Positions 1 through 6,921 of a DNA stretch of 11,636 nt are shown here, in pieces. The notes beneath the pieces are model-generated. The model was not told where the DNA came from, did not search any database, and was given only the letters and a program-made list of their open reading frames with translations. Position numbers and translations under genes: made by a program. The stretch is from Phycisphaerae bacterium (GTDB lineage: Bacteria > Planctomycetota > Phycisphaerae > Phycisphaerales > SM1A02). The stretch spans positions 1-11,636 of the forward strand of contig VGXJ01000030.1 of NCBI GenBank assembly GCA_016873375.1, read 5' to 3'. Position 1 is the stretch's first letter; every line of letters starts with the position of its first letter.

Positions 1-1270
1 TGTTGTAGTCCTCGATGCCCGCGCTCGTCGGCACGTTGCCGGGGCTCGCTGGGTGGGCCAGCACACCGAGCTCGTTCACGCACGCCGCAGCCGTGTACTG
101 CGCGATCATCAGGCCACTGTCGAAGCCTGCATCCACGGCCAGGTGCGGTCGCACGCGGCTCTCGCGATCAAGGCCTGAGAGCACCCAGTAGGTCCGGCGC
201 TCGCTGATGCCTGCAACATGGCAGAGCGCGATCTTCAGCGTGTCGAGGGCGATCGCCAGCGGCATGCCGTGGAAGTTGCCTCCGCTCACGATGGCCGTGC
301 CGCCAAGCGTGAAGACGAGCGGATTGTCCGTGACTGCACCGAGCTCGCGCGTGACCACGCCCTCTGCCCATGCGACGGCATCGAGCGCCGCGCCGAGCAC
401 CTGAGGCGCGCAGCGCAAGCCGTACGGATCCTGCACACGCGGATCGCCCTCCTTGTGGCTGGGAAGGACCTGGCTTCCCTTCAGGAGCGCGCGCAAGCGC
501 TGTGCCACAAGTTCCTGCCCGGGCTGGCAGCGAGCGTGGTGGATGCGTGCGTCGAGACCGCTGTCGCTCGCGCGGCAACCATCGATTGCCATGGCTGTGG
601 CGGCGATTGCCGCACCCGCCAGCCGGCGGGTGTCATCGAGCGCGAGCGCCGCCGTGGCTGCCATCACGTGCGTGCCATTGAGCAGCGAGAGACCTTCCTT
701 CATCTCCAGAGCAAGTGGTGCGATGTTTGCGGCGCGCTGGGCCTCGGCTGCCGCCATGACGCGGTCGCCGACCCGCACCTGGCCCTCGCCGATCAACACA
801 AGGGCGATGTGCGAGAGGGGAGCAAGGTCGCCGCTGGCACCCACGCTGCCTATCTCGGGGACCACGGGAACGATCCCTGCATTGAGGTGCGCGATGATCG
901 AGTCGATCACGGCCGAGCGTACGCCGCTGATCCCGCGTGCAAGGCTTGCTGCCGTCAGGAGCATTGCGCCACGCACGATTTCCGTGGGCAGCGGTTCACC
1001 CACGCCGGCGGCGTGGCTGCGCACGATGTTGCGCTGCAGGTCGGCGAGCTTGTGGTCGTCCACCCGGACCTGCGCAAAGTTGCCGAAGCCTGTGTTGATG
1101 CCGTAGATCGGCTTGCCGAGGGCCACTTGAGCGAGCACTGCAGCGCGAGCTGCGTCGACGCGCGTACGCGCGCTTTGGTCGAACCGTACCCGGGCACCTT
1201 GACGGGCCACGGCGGTCACTGAGGCGATCGGAAGCGCAGATCCATCGAGCACGATGTCCAGGCTGGCCAT
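1..1270 (-). CDS. hutH: Histidine ammonia-lyase, 3' end outside window
   Basis: Deaminates histidine to trans-urocanate, the first step of cytoplasmic histidine degradation. The MIO-forming Ala-Ser-Gly is residues 145-147 within GSVGASGDLAPLSHIA, close to its position in characterised HutH proteins. Other active-site landmarks are visible: NTGFGNF near the N-terminus, the substrate-selectivity Ser-His in LQRNIVRSHAAG (His-type rather than the His-Leu or Phe-Leu of tyrosine and phenylalanine lyases), LLNGTH, VQDPYGLR, TDNPLVF and SGGNFHG. 423 residues are visible of about 510 usual, so roughly 90 C-terminal residues are missing at the window edge. The end reads PTSAGIEDYN where typical HutH has PTSANQEDHVS: the catalytic-region Glu is kept (residue 420) but Gln is Ile. 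The ATG at 1270 lies 6 nt after a TATCCT hexamer and has no Shine-Dalgarno. Family call is firm; exact substrate slightly less so. Confidence 0.93.
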   Translation of the reverse strand, partial: MASLDIVLDGSALPIASVTAVARQGARVRFDQSARTRVDAARAAVLAQVALGKPIYGINTGFGNFAQVRVDDHKLADLQRNIVRSHAAGVGEPLPTEIVRGAMLLTAASLARGISGVRSAVIDSIIAHLNAGIVPVVPEIGSVGASGDLAPLSHIALVLIGEGQVRVGDRVMAAAEAQRAANIAPLALEMKEGLSLLNGTHVMAATAALALDDTRRLAGAAIAATAMAIDGCRASDSGLDARIHHARCQPGQELVAQRLRALLKGSQVLPSHKEGDPRVQDPYGLRCAPQVLGAALDAVAWAEGVVTRELGAVTDNPLVFTLGGTAIVSGGNFHGMPLAIALDTLKIALCHVAGISERRTYWVLSGLDRESRVRPHLAVDAGFDSGLMIAQYTAAACVNELGVLAHPASPGNVPTSAGIEDYN

Positions 1271-1282
1271 GCGGGCAGGATA
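1271..1282 (-). promoter_or_regulatory. Probable leaderless -10 element of hutH
   Basis: On the minus strand TATCCT (1282-1277) is followed by 6 nt and then the hutH ATG, so the predicted transcript would begin at or next to the start codon. The -35 position 17 nt further upstream reads GGGACC (1305-1300), only a 3/6 match. Same layout as four other starts in this window. Confidence 0.45.
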
Positions 1283-1306
1283 TGTGGTGCTGCCCACGCG
1301 GTCCCG

Positions 1307-1322
1307 GGCCGCTTGCGCGGCC
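1307..1322. repeat. Inverted repeat in the hutH/membrane-protein divergent spacer
   Basis: GGCCGC-TTGC-GCGGCC is a perfect 6-bp inverted repeat located between the two divergent starts (1270 and 1349), just upstream of the weak hutH -35. It could be an operator or a chance GC-rich palindrome. The remaining 78-bp spacer shows no other clear element. Confidence 0.3.
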
Positions 1323-1348
1323 AGTCGCCAGCGCGTACCACACGAGCC

Positions 1349-2176
1349 ATGAAGGACGCGGTCATACGCTTTGGCAGCATCGGCAGCGCCGTGGTGTTGG
1401 CGGTCGTGGCGGGGCTGGCGTGCGCGTCCTTCGCCGCGGATGCTCGCGGCGTGGTCCCGGTGATTCCCCAAGCCTCGGTGAGCCTCTCGGGCTGGGCCGC
1501 CGTCGCGGCGCTCTGGCTCGTGGCGTGGTTCGTGGCGCTGGGCGTGGGCAAAATGGTCAACACCGCCGTTGGCCTCTTCGCCGGCGGTTGCGTGCTCGGG
1601 GTCTACGCGATGCGCTCGGGCACCGTGCTCGATGCGGCGTTCGATGCAGCATCGCCCAGCGGCATCGCCGTGGTCTCGATCGCTTACGCCGTGCTCGCGG
1701 TCATGATCTCGTGGTCGACATTTGCCTTCGCAGGACCACTGCCCGACATGCCGGCAGACCCCGAAGAACTTCCGGAGCACGGCTTCGGCGCGTTCCGTCC
1801 ACGACAGCTCGTGGCGGCCCTTGCATCGATTGCAGCGGTCGTGGTGGTGGTCTTCATGGCCCGCACCGACTCCAAAGGCCAGGCGATCGGTGCCGTGACC
1901 TTGGGAGCCATGCTCGCCGCAATGCTCGCCCGCAGCATCCGGTCTCGCACGCAGCCAGTGGTGGTCTTCGCGGCGCCGGCGCTTGCGCTTGGCCTGGCGC
2001 AGCTGGTGCTCTCGTTCTCCTCCAGCGCGGGCTTCGATGGCGACATCGTCCGCGGGACCGTGGCCCCGATCCTGCGACTGATGCCGATGGATCTTGCCGC
2101 CGGCAGCCTGTGCGGCGTGGCACTCGGCTACGGCATGACCAAGTCCGGCGGAGCCGACGAGTCCGAAGACGACTGA
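1349..2176 (+). CDS. Multi-pass membrane protein of unknown function
   Basis: 275 residues. I do not recognise the family. Hydrophobic segments are visible at about residues 11-30, 48-67, 70-88, 105-128, 152-170, 177-195 and 203-223, with a weaker one at 240-262, giving roughly seven to eight membrane spans. A hydrophilic loop rich in Pro, Glu and Asp (about 130-150) separates spans four and five, and the C-terminus is acidic (ESEDD). No catalytic motif, metal ligand or transporter signature stands out. I chose the ATG at 1349 because MKDAVIR leads straight into the first span; an in-frame TTG at 1313 would add 12 residues with no better support. The sequence 7 nt before the ATG is TACCAC, a near miss to the -10-type hexamer seen at other starts. 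It is the first gene of a cluster with the sugar kinase, peptidase and murQ, 37 bp upstream of the kinase. Confidence 0.75.
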   Translation: MKDAVIRFGSIGSAVVLAVVAGLACASFAADARGVVPVIPQASVSLSGWAAVAALWLVAWFVALGVGKMVNTAVGLFAGGCVLGVYAMRSGTVLDAAFDAASPSGIAVVSIAYAVLAVMISWSTFAFAGPLPDMPADPEELPEHGFGAFRPRQLVAALASIAAVVVVVFMARTDSKGQAIGAVTLGAMLAAMLARSIRSRTQPVVVFAAPALALGLAQLVLSFSSSAGFDGDIVRGTVAPILRLMPMDLAAGSLCGVALGYGMTKSGGADESEDD

Positions 2177-2194
2177 AGCCAGTCAACTGCCATC

Positions 2195-2212
2195 CGGCCG
2201 TATGCTCGGCCG
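2195..2212 (+). promoter_or_regulatory. -10-like hexamer flanked by CGGCCG repeats before the PfkB kinase
   Basis: CGGCCG-TATGCT-CGGCCG. The TATGCT hexamer (2201-2206) ends 7 nt before the ATG at 2214, and both flanks are identical self-complementary hexamers. It may be an internal leaderless promoter with an operator-like palindrome, or a small hairpin between cluster genes. No convincing -35 is seen. Confidence 0.35.
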
Positions 2213-2213
2213 C

Positions 2214-3131
2214 ATGAGCCTCGCCGTCACCGGAACCATTGGGATCGACACCGTCTACACGCCTCGTGAACGCCGCGAGGGCGTACTTGGAGGCAGCGCC
2301 GCGTACTTTGCTGCCGGCGCGAGCTTCCTCTCGCCCGTGCGACTCGTTGCGGTCGTCGGCGACGATTGGCCGAGCGCGCACCGCGATGCGCTCGGGCGCT
2401 TCAAGGGGATCTGCCTGAAGGGCCTTGAGACGCGACCGGGTAGCCGCACTTTTTCCTGGGGCGGTCGCTACTTCGAGGATGTCAACCAGCGCGAGACGCT
2501 CTTCACCGAAGTCGGCGTGCTGCAAGAGGCGCCTCCGCGCGTGCCCGATGCCTACCGCGACACGCAGTTCGTGTTCTTGGGCAATACGCACCCCGTCGTG
2601 CAGGCCGACTTCATCGATCAGTTCCCGCAGCGCAAGCTCGTGGTCTGCGACACGATGGATCTCTGGATCAAGACGGCGCACGGCGAGCTGCTGTCGCTGC
2701 TCAAGCGCGTCGACGGCGTGGTGCTCAACGACACCGAGGCGCACGAACTCACGGGGATCCGCAATGCCGTGAGCGCGGCGCGTCACATCACCACGCTCGG
2801 CCCGACCTTCGCGGTCGTGAAAAAGGGCGAGCACGGCGCCGTGCTGGTCCACCGCGATGGCGTGGCGGTGCTTCCGGCGTTCCCTGCAACCGAGGACCGC
2901 GTGATCGACCCGACCGGCGCCGGTGACAGCTTCGCGGGGGGCATGATGGGTCACCTCGCGCGCCTTGGCCGCACGGATTTCAGGGCGATCCGCGATGCCC
3001 TGTCGTGGGGGACCGTGGTCGCGAGCTTCACGATCGAGTCCTTCGGGCCCGAGCGCCTGCAGGCGCTCACCGAGGCAGAGCTCAACGAGCGGCACGAACA
3101 GTTCCGCAGCGCGCTCGGAGTCGGCTCGTGA
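2214..3131 (+). CDS. PfkB/ribokinase-family carbohydrate kinase
   Basis: 305-residue cytoplasmic kinase expected to transfer phosphate from ATP to a sugar or nucleoside hydroxyl. The N-terminal PfkB glycine motif is GGSAAYFAAG (residues 26-35). The C-terminal signature is VIDPTGAGDSFAGG (230-243), with Asp238 as the predicted catalytic base and the GAGD loop as anion hole. The middle contains the substrate-lid and hinge region and an NDTEAHELTG segment (family position preceding the nucleotide-binding half). Length is normal for the family. Substrate cannot be read from sequence; ribose, fructose, adenosine and amino-sugar-like substrates all occur in this superfamily. The ATG at 2214 is preferred over one at 2202 (MLGR) because it begins the first beta strand (SLAVTGTIGIDT) and sits 7 nt from a -10-like hexamer. 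The stop codon overlaps the GTG start of the downstream protease, indicating translational coupling. Confidence 0.88.
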   Translation: MSLAVTGTIGIDTVYTPRERREGVLGGSAAYFAAGASFLSPVRLVAVVGDDWPSAHRDALGRFKGICLKGLETRPGSRTFSWGGRYFEDVNQRETLFTEVGVLQEAPPRVPDAYRDTQFVFLGNTHPVVQADFIDQFPQRKLVVCDTMDLWIKTAHGELLSLLKRVDGVVLNDTEAHELTGIRNAVSAARHITTLGPTFAVVKKGEHGAVLVHRDGVAVLPAFPATEDRVIDPTGAGDSFAGGMMGHLARLGRTDFRAIRDALSWGTVVASFTIESFGPERLQALTEAELNERHEQFRSALGVGS

Positions 3132-5191
3132 CGCTGTGGCGATCACTTGCCGGCATTGCGCTCTTGGCGAGTGTGGCGGCCTCTGCCGCCGCCGACTGGA
3201 TCCCATTCGAGCGCCTGCCCAACGCCGACAAGGTGCAGAAGGCGCGCCAGCAGTGGGGCAACCCTCGGGGCGCCACGCCCGAGGAGATCCGCTGGACTCC
3301 GACGACTGCGTACATGCTGCGCGATGGCGCGTGGAGCGCGATCGATCGAGCCAGCGGGAAGCGCGAGACGATCCGCGACAAGGACCTGCCCGACTCCGCC
3401 GTGCGCGGCGGACGGTCAGCGGCGAACGAGGGTCCCGGCGTGGCTCGGGGTCGCCAGCGCACGAGCGAGCCCTCGCCCGATGGGGAGCGCGTGGCGATCC
3501 ACGAGGGCGGCCATGTATTCATCACGCGTGGCGCCCAGCGCGACCGCATCACGCCGGATGCCGCGCCGGGCGTGAAGTACGGCATCGCGAGCTGGGTCTA
3601 TGGCGAGGAACTCGACCAGAAGTCAGCGATGTGGTGGCACCCACAGTCCTCATCGCTTGCCTACTACTCGTTCGACGAGTCGAAGGTCCCGGAGTTCCTG
3701 CTCTCGACCGAGCTGACGAAGCAGCGACCGGCGCTGGACCGCGAGCGATATCCCAAGCCTGGCGATCCGAATCCGATCGCGGGGCTTTCCATCTACAGCA
3801 TCGTCACTGGGCGTACGACGCAGGTGAAGGTGGGCGACGCCGACCAGTATGTCTACGGCGTGCAGTGGACGCCCGATGGCAAGGACCTGCTCTTCCATCG
3901 GCTCAATCGCCTGCAGAACCGCCTTGAGCTCTGCCTGGCCGACCCTGCGACCGGCGATGTGCGCGCGGTGCTCGTCGAGGAGCAGCGCTGCTACCAGAAC
4001 CACCTTCCCAAGCTGCGGTTCCTCGCCAAGCGGCCGCGCAGTTTCCTCTGGGAATCCGAGCGGACCGGCTACGCGCACTTCGAACTCCGCTCGCTCGATG
4101 GCGGCGACCCAGTCGTGCTGACCAAGGGTGACTTCGCGATGCGCGAGATCCACTGGATCGACGAGGACTCCGGCACGCTCTGGTGTATCGGCTACAGCGG
4201 CAAGGTCGGGATCAACCCGCACTTGTGGAGGGTGGCGCTCGATGGTTCCGGCGGCAACGAGGTAACCACCTCGGACATGCACTGGAGTTCGTTCAGCGTC
4301 GCTCCGGATGGTGGCCATGCCATCGCCGTCGAGCAGTCGATCGACAGCGCACCGCGCACCGTGCTCGTGGCCAGGGATGGCACGCGCGTGGCCGTGGTGG
4401 CCGAGCGCAAGGGCGATGCGATCGCCGAGAAGGGCTGGCCGCGCCCCGAGCTCCTGCAGCTCAAGGCCGCCGACGGCACGACCACGCTCTATGGCACGCT
4501 GCACAAGCCGAAGGACTGGAAAGAGGGCGCTCGGTTGCCGGCGGTCGTGCAGGTCTACGGCGGCCCGTTCTTCCGCACGGTCGAGAACACCTATGACCCG
4601 GTCGAACCGCTGTGCGAGTTCGGCGTGCTGGTCGTGAAGGTTGACAATCGCGGCACGCCGGGCCGCGGCAAGGCCTTCGAGGATGCCACCTACCTCAATC
4701 TGGGCATCGCCGACCTGGATGACCAGGCTGCCGCGATCCGGCAACTCGTCGAGCGGGGGCTCGTCGAACCCAAGCGGGTCGGCATCACCGGGTTCTCGTA
4801 CGGGGGCACCATGAGTGCGCTGGCCCTGCTGCGCTACCCCGATGAGTACGCGGTTGGGGTGGTCGGCGGCGCCGTCACCGACTGGAACAATTACGACTCG
4901 ATCTATACGGAGCGCTACATGCGCACACCAGCCGAGAACCCCAAGGGCTACGAGCAGTCAAGCTGCGTGCGCCTGGCAGGGAACCTGAAGGGGCGGCTGC
5001 TGATCGTGCACGGCATGGTCGACGACAATGTGCACCCGGCGAACGCATGGCAACTCGCCGATGCGCTCCAGTCCAAGGGCAAGCCCTTTGACATGATGCT
5101 CTTCCCCAACAGCGGCCACGGCATCTGGAGCCCCTCGTACGAGTCAGTCACCTGGACCCACCTGCTGCGCGGACTGGGGCTCGCGAACTGA
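3128..5191 (+). CDS. Secreted dipeptidyl-peptidase IV-type serine peptidase (S9B)
   Basis: 687 residues, a prolyl-oligopeptidase-clan enzyme that releases N-terminal dipeptides (typically X-Pro) from peptides. The GTG start at 3128 overlaps the kinase stop (GTGA) and gives a clean signal peptide (MTLWRSLAGIALLASVAASAAA, cleavage near residue 22), so it should act in the periplasm or at the cell surface. A beta-propeller domain occupies about 50-430; it holds WVYGEEL, where Glu160/Glu161 match the DPP-IV double-Glu that binds the substrate amino terminus. The C-terminal alpha/beta-hydrolase domain has YGGP (oxyanion Tyr), nucleophile Ser557 in GFSYGG, Asp632 in HGMVDDNVH and His664 in NSGHG, a complete triad in DPP-IV order. 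DWNNYDSIYTERYM is also a DPP-IV hallmark. The neighbours suggest a salvage or polymer-utilisation operon. Exact substrate preference is inferred from family. Confidence 0.93.
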   Translation: MTLWRSLAGIALLASVAASAAADWIPFERLPNADKVQKARQQWGNPRGATPEEIRWTPTTAYMLRDGAWSAIDRASGKRETIRDKDLPDSAVRGGRSAANEGPGVARGRQRTSEPSPDGERVAIHEGGHVFITRGAQRDRITPDAAPGVKYGIASWVYGEELDQKSAMWWHPQSSSLAYYSFDESKVPEFLLSTELTKQRPALDRERYPKPGDPNPIAGLSIYSIVTGRTTQVKVGDADQYVYGVQWTPDGKDLLFHRLNRLQNRLELCLADPATGDVRAVLVEEQRCYQNHLPKLRFLAKRPRSFLWESERTGYAHFELRSLDGGDPVVLTKGDFAMREIHWIDEDSGTLWCIGYSGKVGINPHLWRVALDGSGGNEVTTSDMHWSSFSVAPDGGHAIAVEQSIDSAPRTVLVARDGTRVAVVAERKGDAIAEKGWPRPELLQLKAADGTTTLYGTLHKPKDWKEGARLPAVVQVYGGPFFRTVENTYDPVEPLCEFGVLVVKVDNRGTPGRGKAFEDATYLNLGIADLDDQAAAIRQLVERGLVEPKRVGITGFSYGGTMSALALLRYPDEYAVGVVGGAVTDWNNYDSIYTERYMRTPAENPKGYEQSSCVRLAGNLKGRLLIVHGMVDDNVHPANAWQLADALQSKGKPFDMMLFPNSGHGIWSPSYESVTWTHLLRGLGLAN

Positions 5192-5213
5192 TGCGACCTG
5201 CTGCCAAGCGCCG

Positions 5214-6137
5214 ATGATGCAGCCCATGGCACGAGCGCTTCCACCGGATCGAAGCCATGTCGGCACCGAGCAGCGGCACCCGGGCTCCATGGAGTTCGAC
5301 GCGCTCTCGGTGCAAGGCTGCATCGAGGTGCTCGCCGGCGACCAGCAGCGGGCCATCGATGCCGTGCTCGCCGCAGCACCTGCGATCGCCGCCTTCGTCG
5401 GCGACCTGATCCCGCGCATGCTCGCGGGCGGCCGCCTGCTGTATGCCGGCGCGGGCACGAGCGGACGGCTCGGCGTGCTCGATGCGAGCGAGTGCCCGCC
5501 GACCTTCCGCTCTCGACCCGACCAGATCATCGGGGTCATCGCCGGTGGCGACTCGGCGCTGCGCACCTCGAGCGAACGCATGGAAGACGACCCTCGCGGG
5601 ATCGCCGCTGAGTTCGACCGGCTCGCGATCGGCGCTCATGACGCGGTGGTCGGCATCGCTGCCGGCGGCACGACGCCGTATGCCCGCGGTGCCGTGACCT
5701 TGGCCAAGGAACGCGGTGCGCTCACCGCGTTTCTCGCGTGCGCGCCCTGCGATGCCCCAGCCGGCTGCGATCACCTGCTGCTCGTCGACACCGGCCCCGA
5801 GGTGATCACCGGCTCGACGCGGCTCAAGGCGGGGACGGCCACGAAGCTCGCGCTCAATTGCATCACGACCACGCTCTTCACCAAGCTCGGCAAGGTGCAC
5901 GGCAACCTGATGGTGGACCTTGCCGCCACGAATGACAAACTCGTCGACCGTGCGGTGCGGATCATGCGCACCATGCATCCGGGGCTGTCACGCGAGCAGG
6001 GGGCGGCCTTGCTTGATGCGGCGGGGGGCAGCCTCAAGATCGCGCTCGTGATGCATGCCAGCGGCCTCGATCGAGTCGCGGCCCAGGCACGCCTTGATGC
6101 TGCGCACGGTGTCTTGCGTGCGGCCATCGACCGCTGA
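5214..6137 (+). CDS. murQ: N-acetylmuramic acid 6-phosphate etherase
   Basis: 307 residues, SIS-domain lyase that cleaves the lactyl ether of MurNAc-6-phosphate to GlcNAc-6-phosphate and D-lactate in cytoplasmic peptidoglycan recycling. The sugar-phosphate-binding signature YAGAGTSGRLGVLDASE spans about residues 77-93. The two catalytic Glu of MurQ are expected at Glu93 and Glu124 (ERMEDDP); their 31-residue spacing equals that of the E. coli pair. GPEVITGSTRLKAGTATK and LGKVHGNLMVDL are further MurQ family blocks, and the length is normal. It starts 22 bp after the peptidase stop. No Shine-Dalgarno is visible; ATG at 5217 or 5226 are alternatives, since the conserved part begins near residue 18. 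Its presence indicates that this organism metabolises muramic acid, its own or scavenged. No MurNAc kinase or PTS is recognisable in the window unless the PfkB kinase fills that role. Confidence 0.93.
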   Translation: MMQPMARALPPDRSHVGTEQRHPGSMEFDALSVQGCIEVLAGDQQRAIDAVLAAAPAIAAFVGDLIPRMLAGGRLLYAGAGTSGRLGVLDASECPPTFRSRPDQIIGVIAGGDSALRTSSERMEDDPRGIAAEFDRLAIGAHDAVVGIAAGGTTPYARGAVTLAKERGALTAFLACAPCDAPAGCDHLLLVDTGPEVITGSTRLKAGTATKLALNCITTTLFTKLGKVHGNLMVDLAATNDKLVDRAVRIMRTMHPGLSREQGAALLDAAGGSLKIALVMHASGLDRVAAQARLDAAHGVLRAAIDR

Positions 6138-6257
6138 AGTTTCGGCGCCCCAGCCGCTCCCGTTCATCCGGCACTCGTACTGCACGCCGTGGCGGTCATG
6201 ATGCGCTTGGCAATGGATCGTCCGGGTGGGCCTTTGCCCCAAGGCTGCCAAAAGCGA

Positions 6258-6286
6258 CGGACCCCGCGTTCATCACGCGGGGTCCG
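6258..6286 (-). terminator. Terminator hairpin between murQ and HU
   Basis: Perfect 11-bp stem CGGACCCCGCG / CGCGGGGTCCG with a 7-nt loop. Read on the minus strand it is followed within 4 nt by TTTT, so it best serves the leftward HU transcript, about 80 nt past its stop. It may also end the rightward murQ transcript, although the + side has no T run. The rest of 6138-6366 shows no coding sequence or other structure that I can support. Confidence 0.75.
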
Positions 6287-6366
6287 GTCGGTTCGCTTGC
6301 TCGCAGGCGTTGCCGCCTGGCATCATCCTGCCGCCGCGCAAGCACGGTGGCGGAACGGTGCCTTCA

Positions 6367-6717
6367 TCAGACGATGTGCTGCGTGAAGGTCTTCAGTGCG
6401 CGCACGCGCACCTTGCGGGAAGCGGGCTTCGACTTGGTGATGTACTCCTTGCCAGTCAGCGGGTTGATCTTCTTCTCGCCGCCGCGCTTGGCCGGAGTGG
6501 TCTTGGCGACCATCTTGAAGCCGAGGAACTTGAAGGTGCCGCAGCCCTTCTTGCCGAGGTCGGCAACCATGACCTGGGTCAGGGTGTCGAACACGCTGAC
6601 GACCTGCTTGCGGGTCAGGCCGGTCGAGGTCACGCACTCGGCGATGACCTGCGACTTGCTGCGGGTGGTGCTGGCGGGGGTAGCCTTGTAGGCCTTCTTC
6701 TTGGTGGCAGTAGCCAT
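6367..6717 (-). CDS. HU-family nucleoid DNA-binding protein with Lys-rich N-terminal tail
   Basis: 116 residues, a dimeric DNA-bending nucleoid protein. Canonical HU is about 90 residues; here the HU fold begins near residue 19 (RSKSQVIAEC, first helix) after a tail of Lys, Ala and Thr (MATATKKKAYKATPAST). GLTRKQVVSVFDTLTQV is the second helix, LGKKGCGTFKFLGFKMV corresponds to the conserved GxGTF turn and first strands, and INPLTGKEY matches the HU arm motif (GRNPxTG), with the intercalating Pro retained. The C-terminal part is strongly basic (KSKPASRKVRVRALK), as in HU C-terminal helices. A basic tail of this kind is expected to add non-specific DNA contacts. Monocistronic: own promoter and terminator. 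Whether it is HU proper or an HU-like paralogue cannot be decided here. Confidence 0.88.
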   Translation of the reverse strand: MATATKKKAYKATPASTTRSKSQVIAECVTSTGLTRKQVVSVFDTLTQVMVADLGKKGCGTFKFLGFKMVAKTTPAKRGGEKKINPLTGKEYITKSKPASRKVRVRALKTFTQHIV

Positions 6718-6788
6718 TTCTCAATCCGTTTCTGGCCCGTTTATGGGGCCCTGAGTGCGAACCGGGCGTCGTCCAAATCTCCGCTCCG

Positions 6789-6836
6789 GGATAATCCCTA
6801 GGATAATCGTCGGATTCGTGCACTTCAAGGGGTGCA
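6789..6836 (-). promoter_or_regulatory. Promoter of the HU gene with repeat elements
   Basis: On the minus strand TTGAAG (6828-6823), a 17-bp spacer and TATCCT (6805-6800) form a sigma70-type promoter, each hexamer matching 4/6. The predicted start is near 6793, giving a leader of about 75 nt. The -10 region lies in an 8-bp direct repeat GGATAATC at 6789-6796 and 6801-6808 (period 12). The -35 lies inside an inverted repeat TGCAC/GTGCA (6819-6823 and 6832-6836). Both could be regulator sites. Confidence 0.5.
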
Positions 6837-6876
6837 ACGGCTCAAAACCGCGGGAATCCCAAAGTTTTTGCGCGCA

Positions 6877-6915
6877 GTCGGCCATGTCCGACCAACGTCC
6901 CCCGGCTTCAGCCGG
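6877..6915 (-). terminator. Weak hairpins downstream of ugd
   Basis: Two short inverted repeats follow the ugd stop on the minus strand: CCGGC-N4-GCCGG (6902-6915) and GTCGG-N6-CCGAC (6877-6892). Neither has a U tract, so intrinsic termination is uncertain. They lie between ugd and the HU promoter. Confidence 0.3.
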
Positions 6916-6921
6916 TCGGCC

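Noticed and set aside
218..1222. 334-codon rightward open frame opposite hutH
   Set aside because: Shadow of the hutH coding strand in GC-rich DNA; the product is Cys/His/Arg-rich with no domain, while the opposite frame has complete HutH motifs.
3005..3127. In-frame 41-codon upstream extension of the peptidase
   Set aside because: It overlaps the kinase in another frame and would bury the clear signal peptide that starts at the GTG at 3128.
1854..3206. 450-codon leftward open frame opposite the membrane protein and kinase
   Set aside because: Spans two real genes on the other strand and has Arg-rich, motif-free sequence; codon-bias artefact.
3650..4744. 364-codon leftward open frame opposite the peptidase
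   Set aside because: Antisense to conserved DPP-IV sequence, no recognisable domain.
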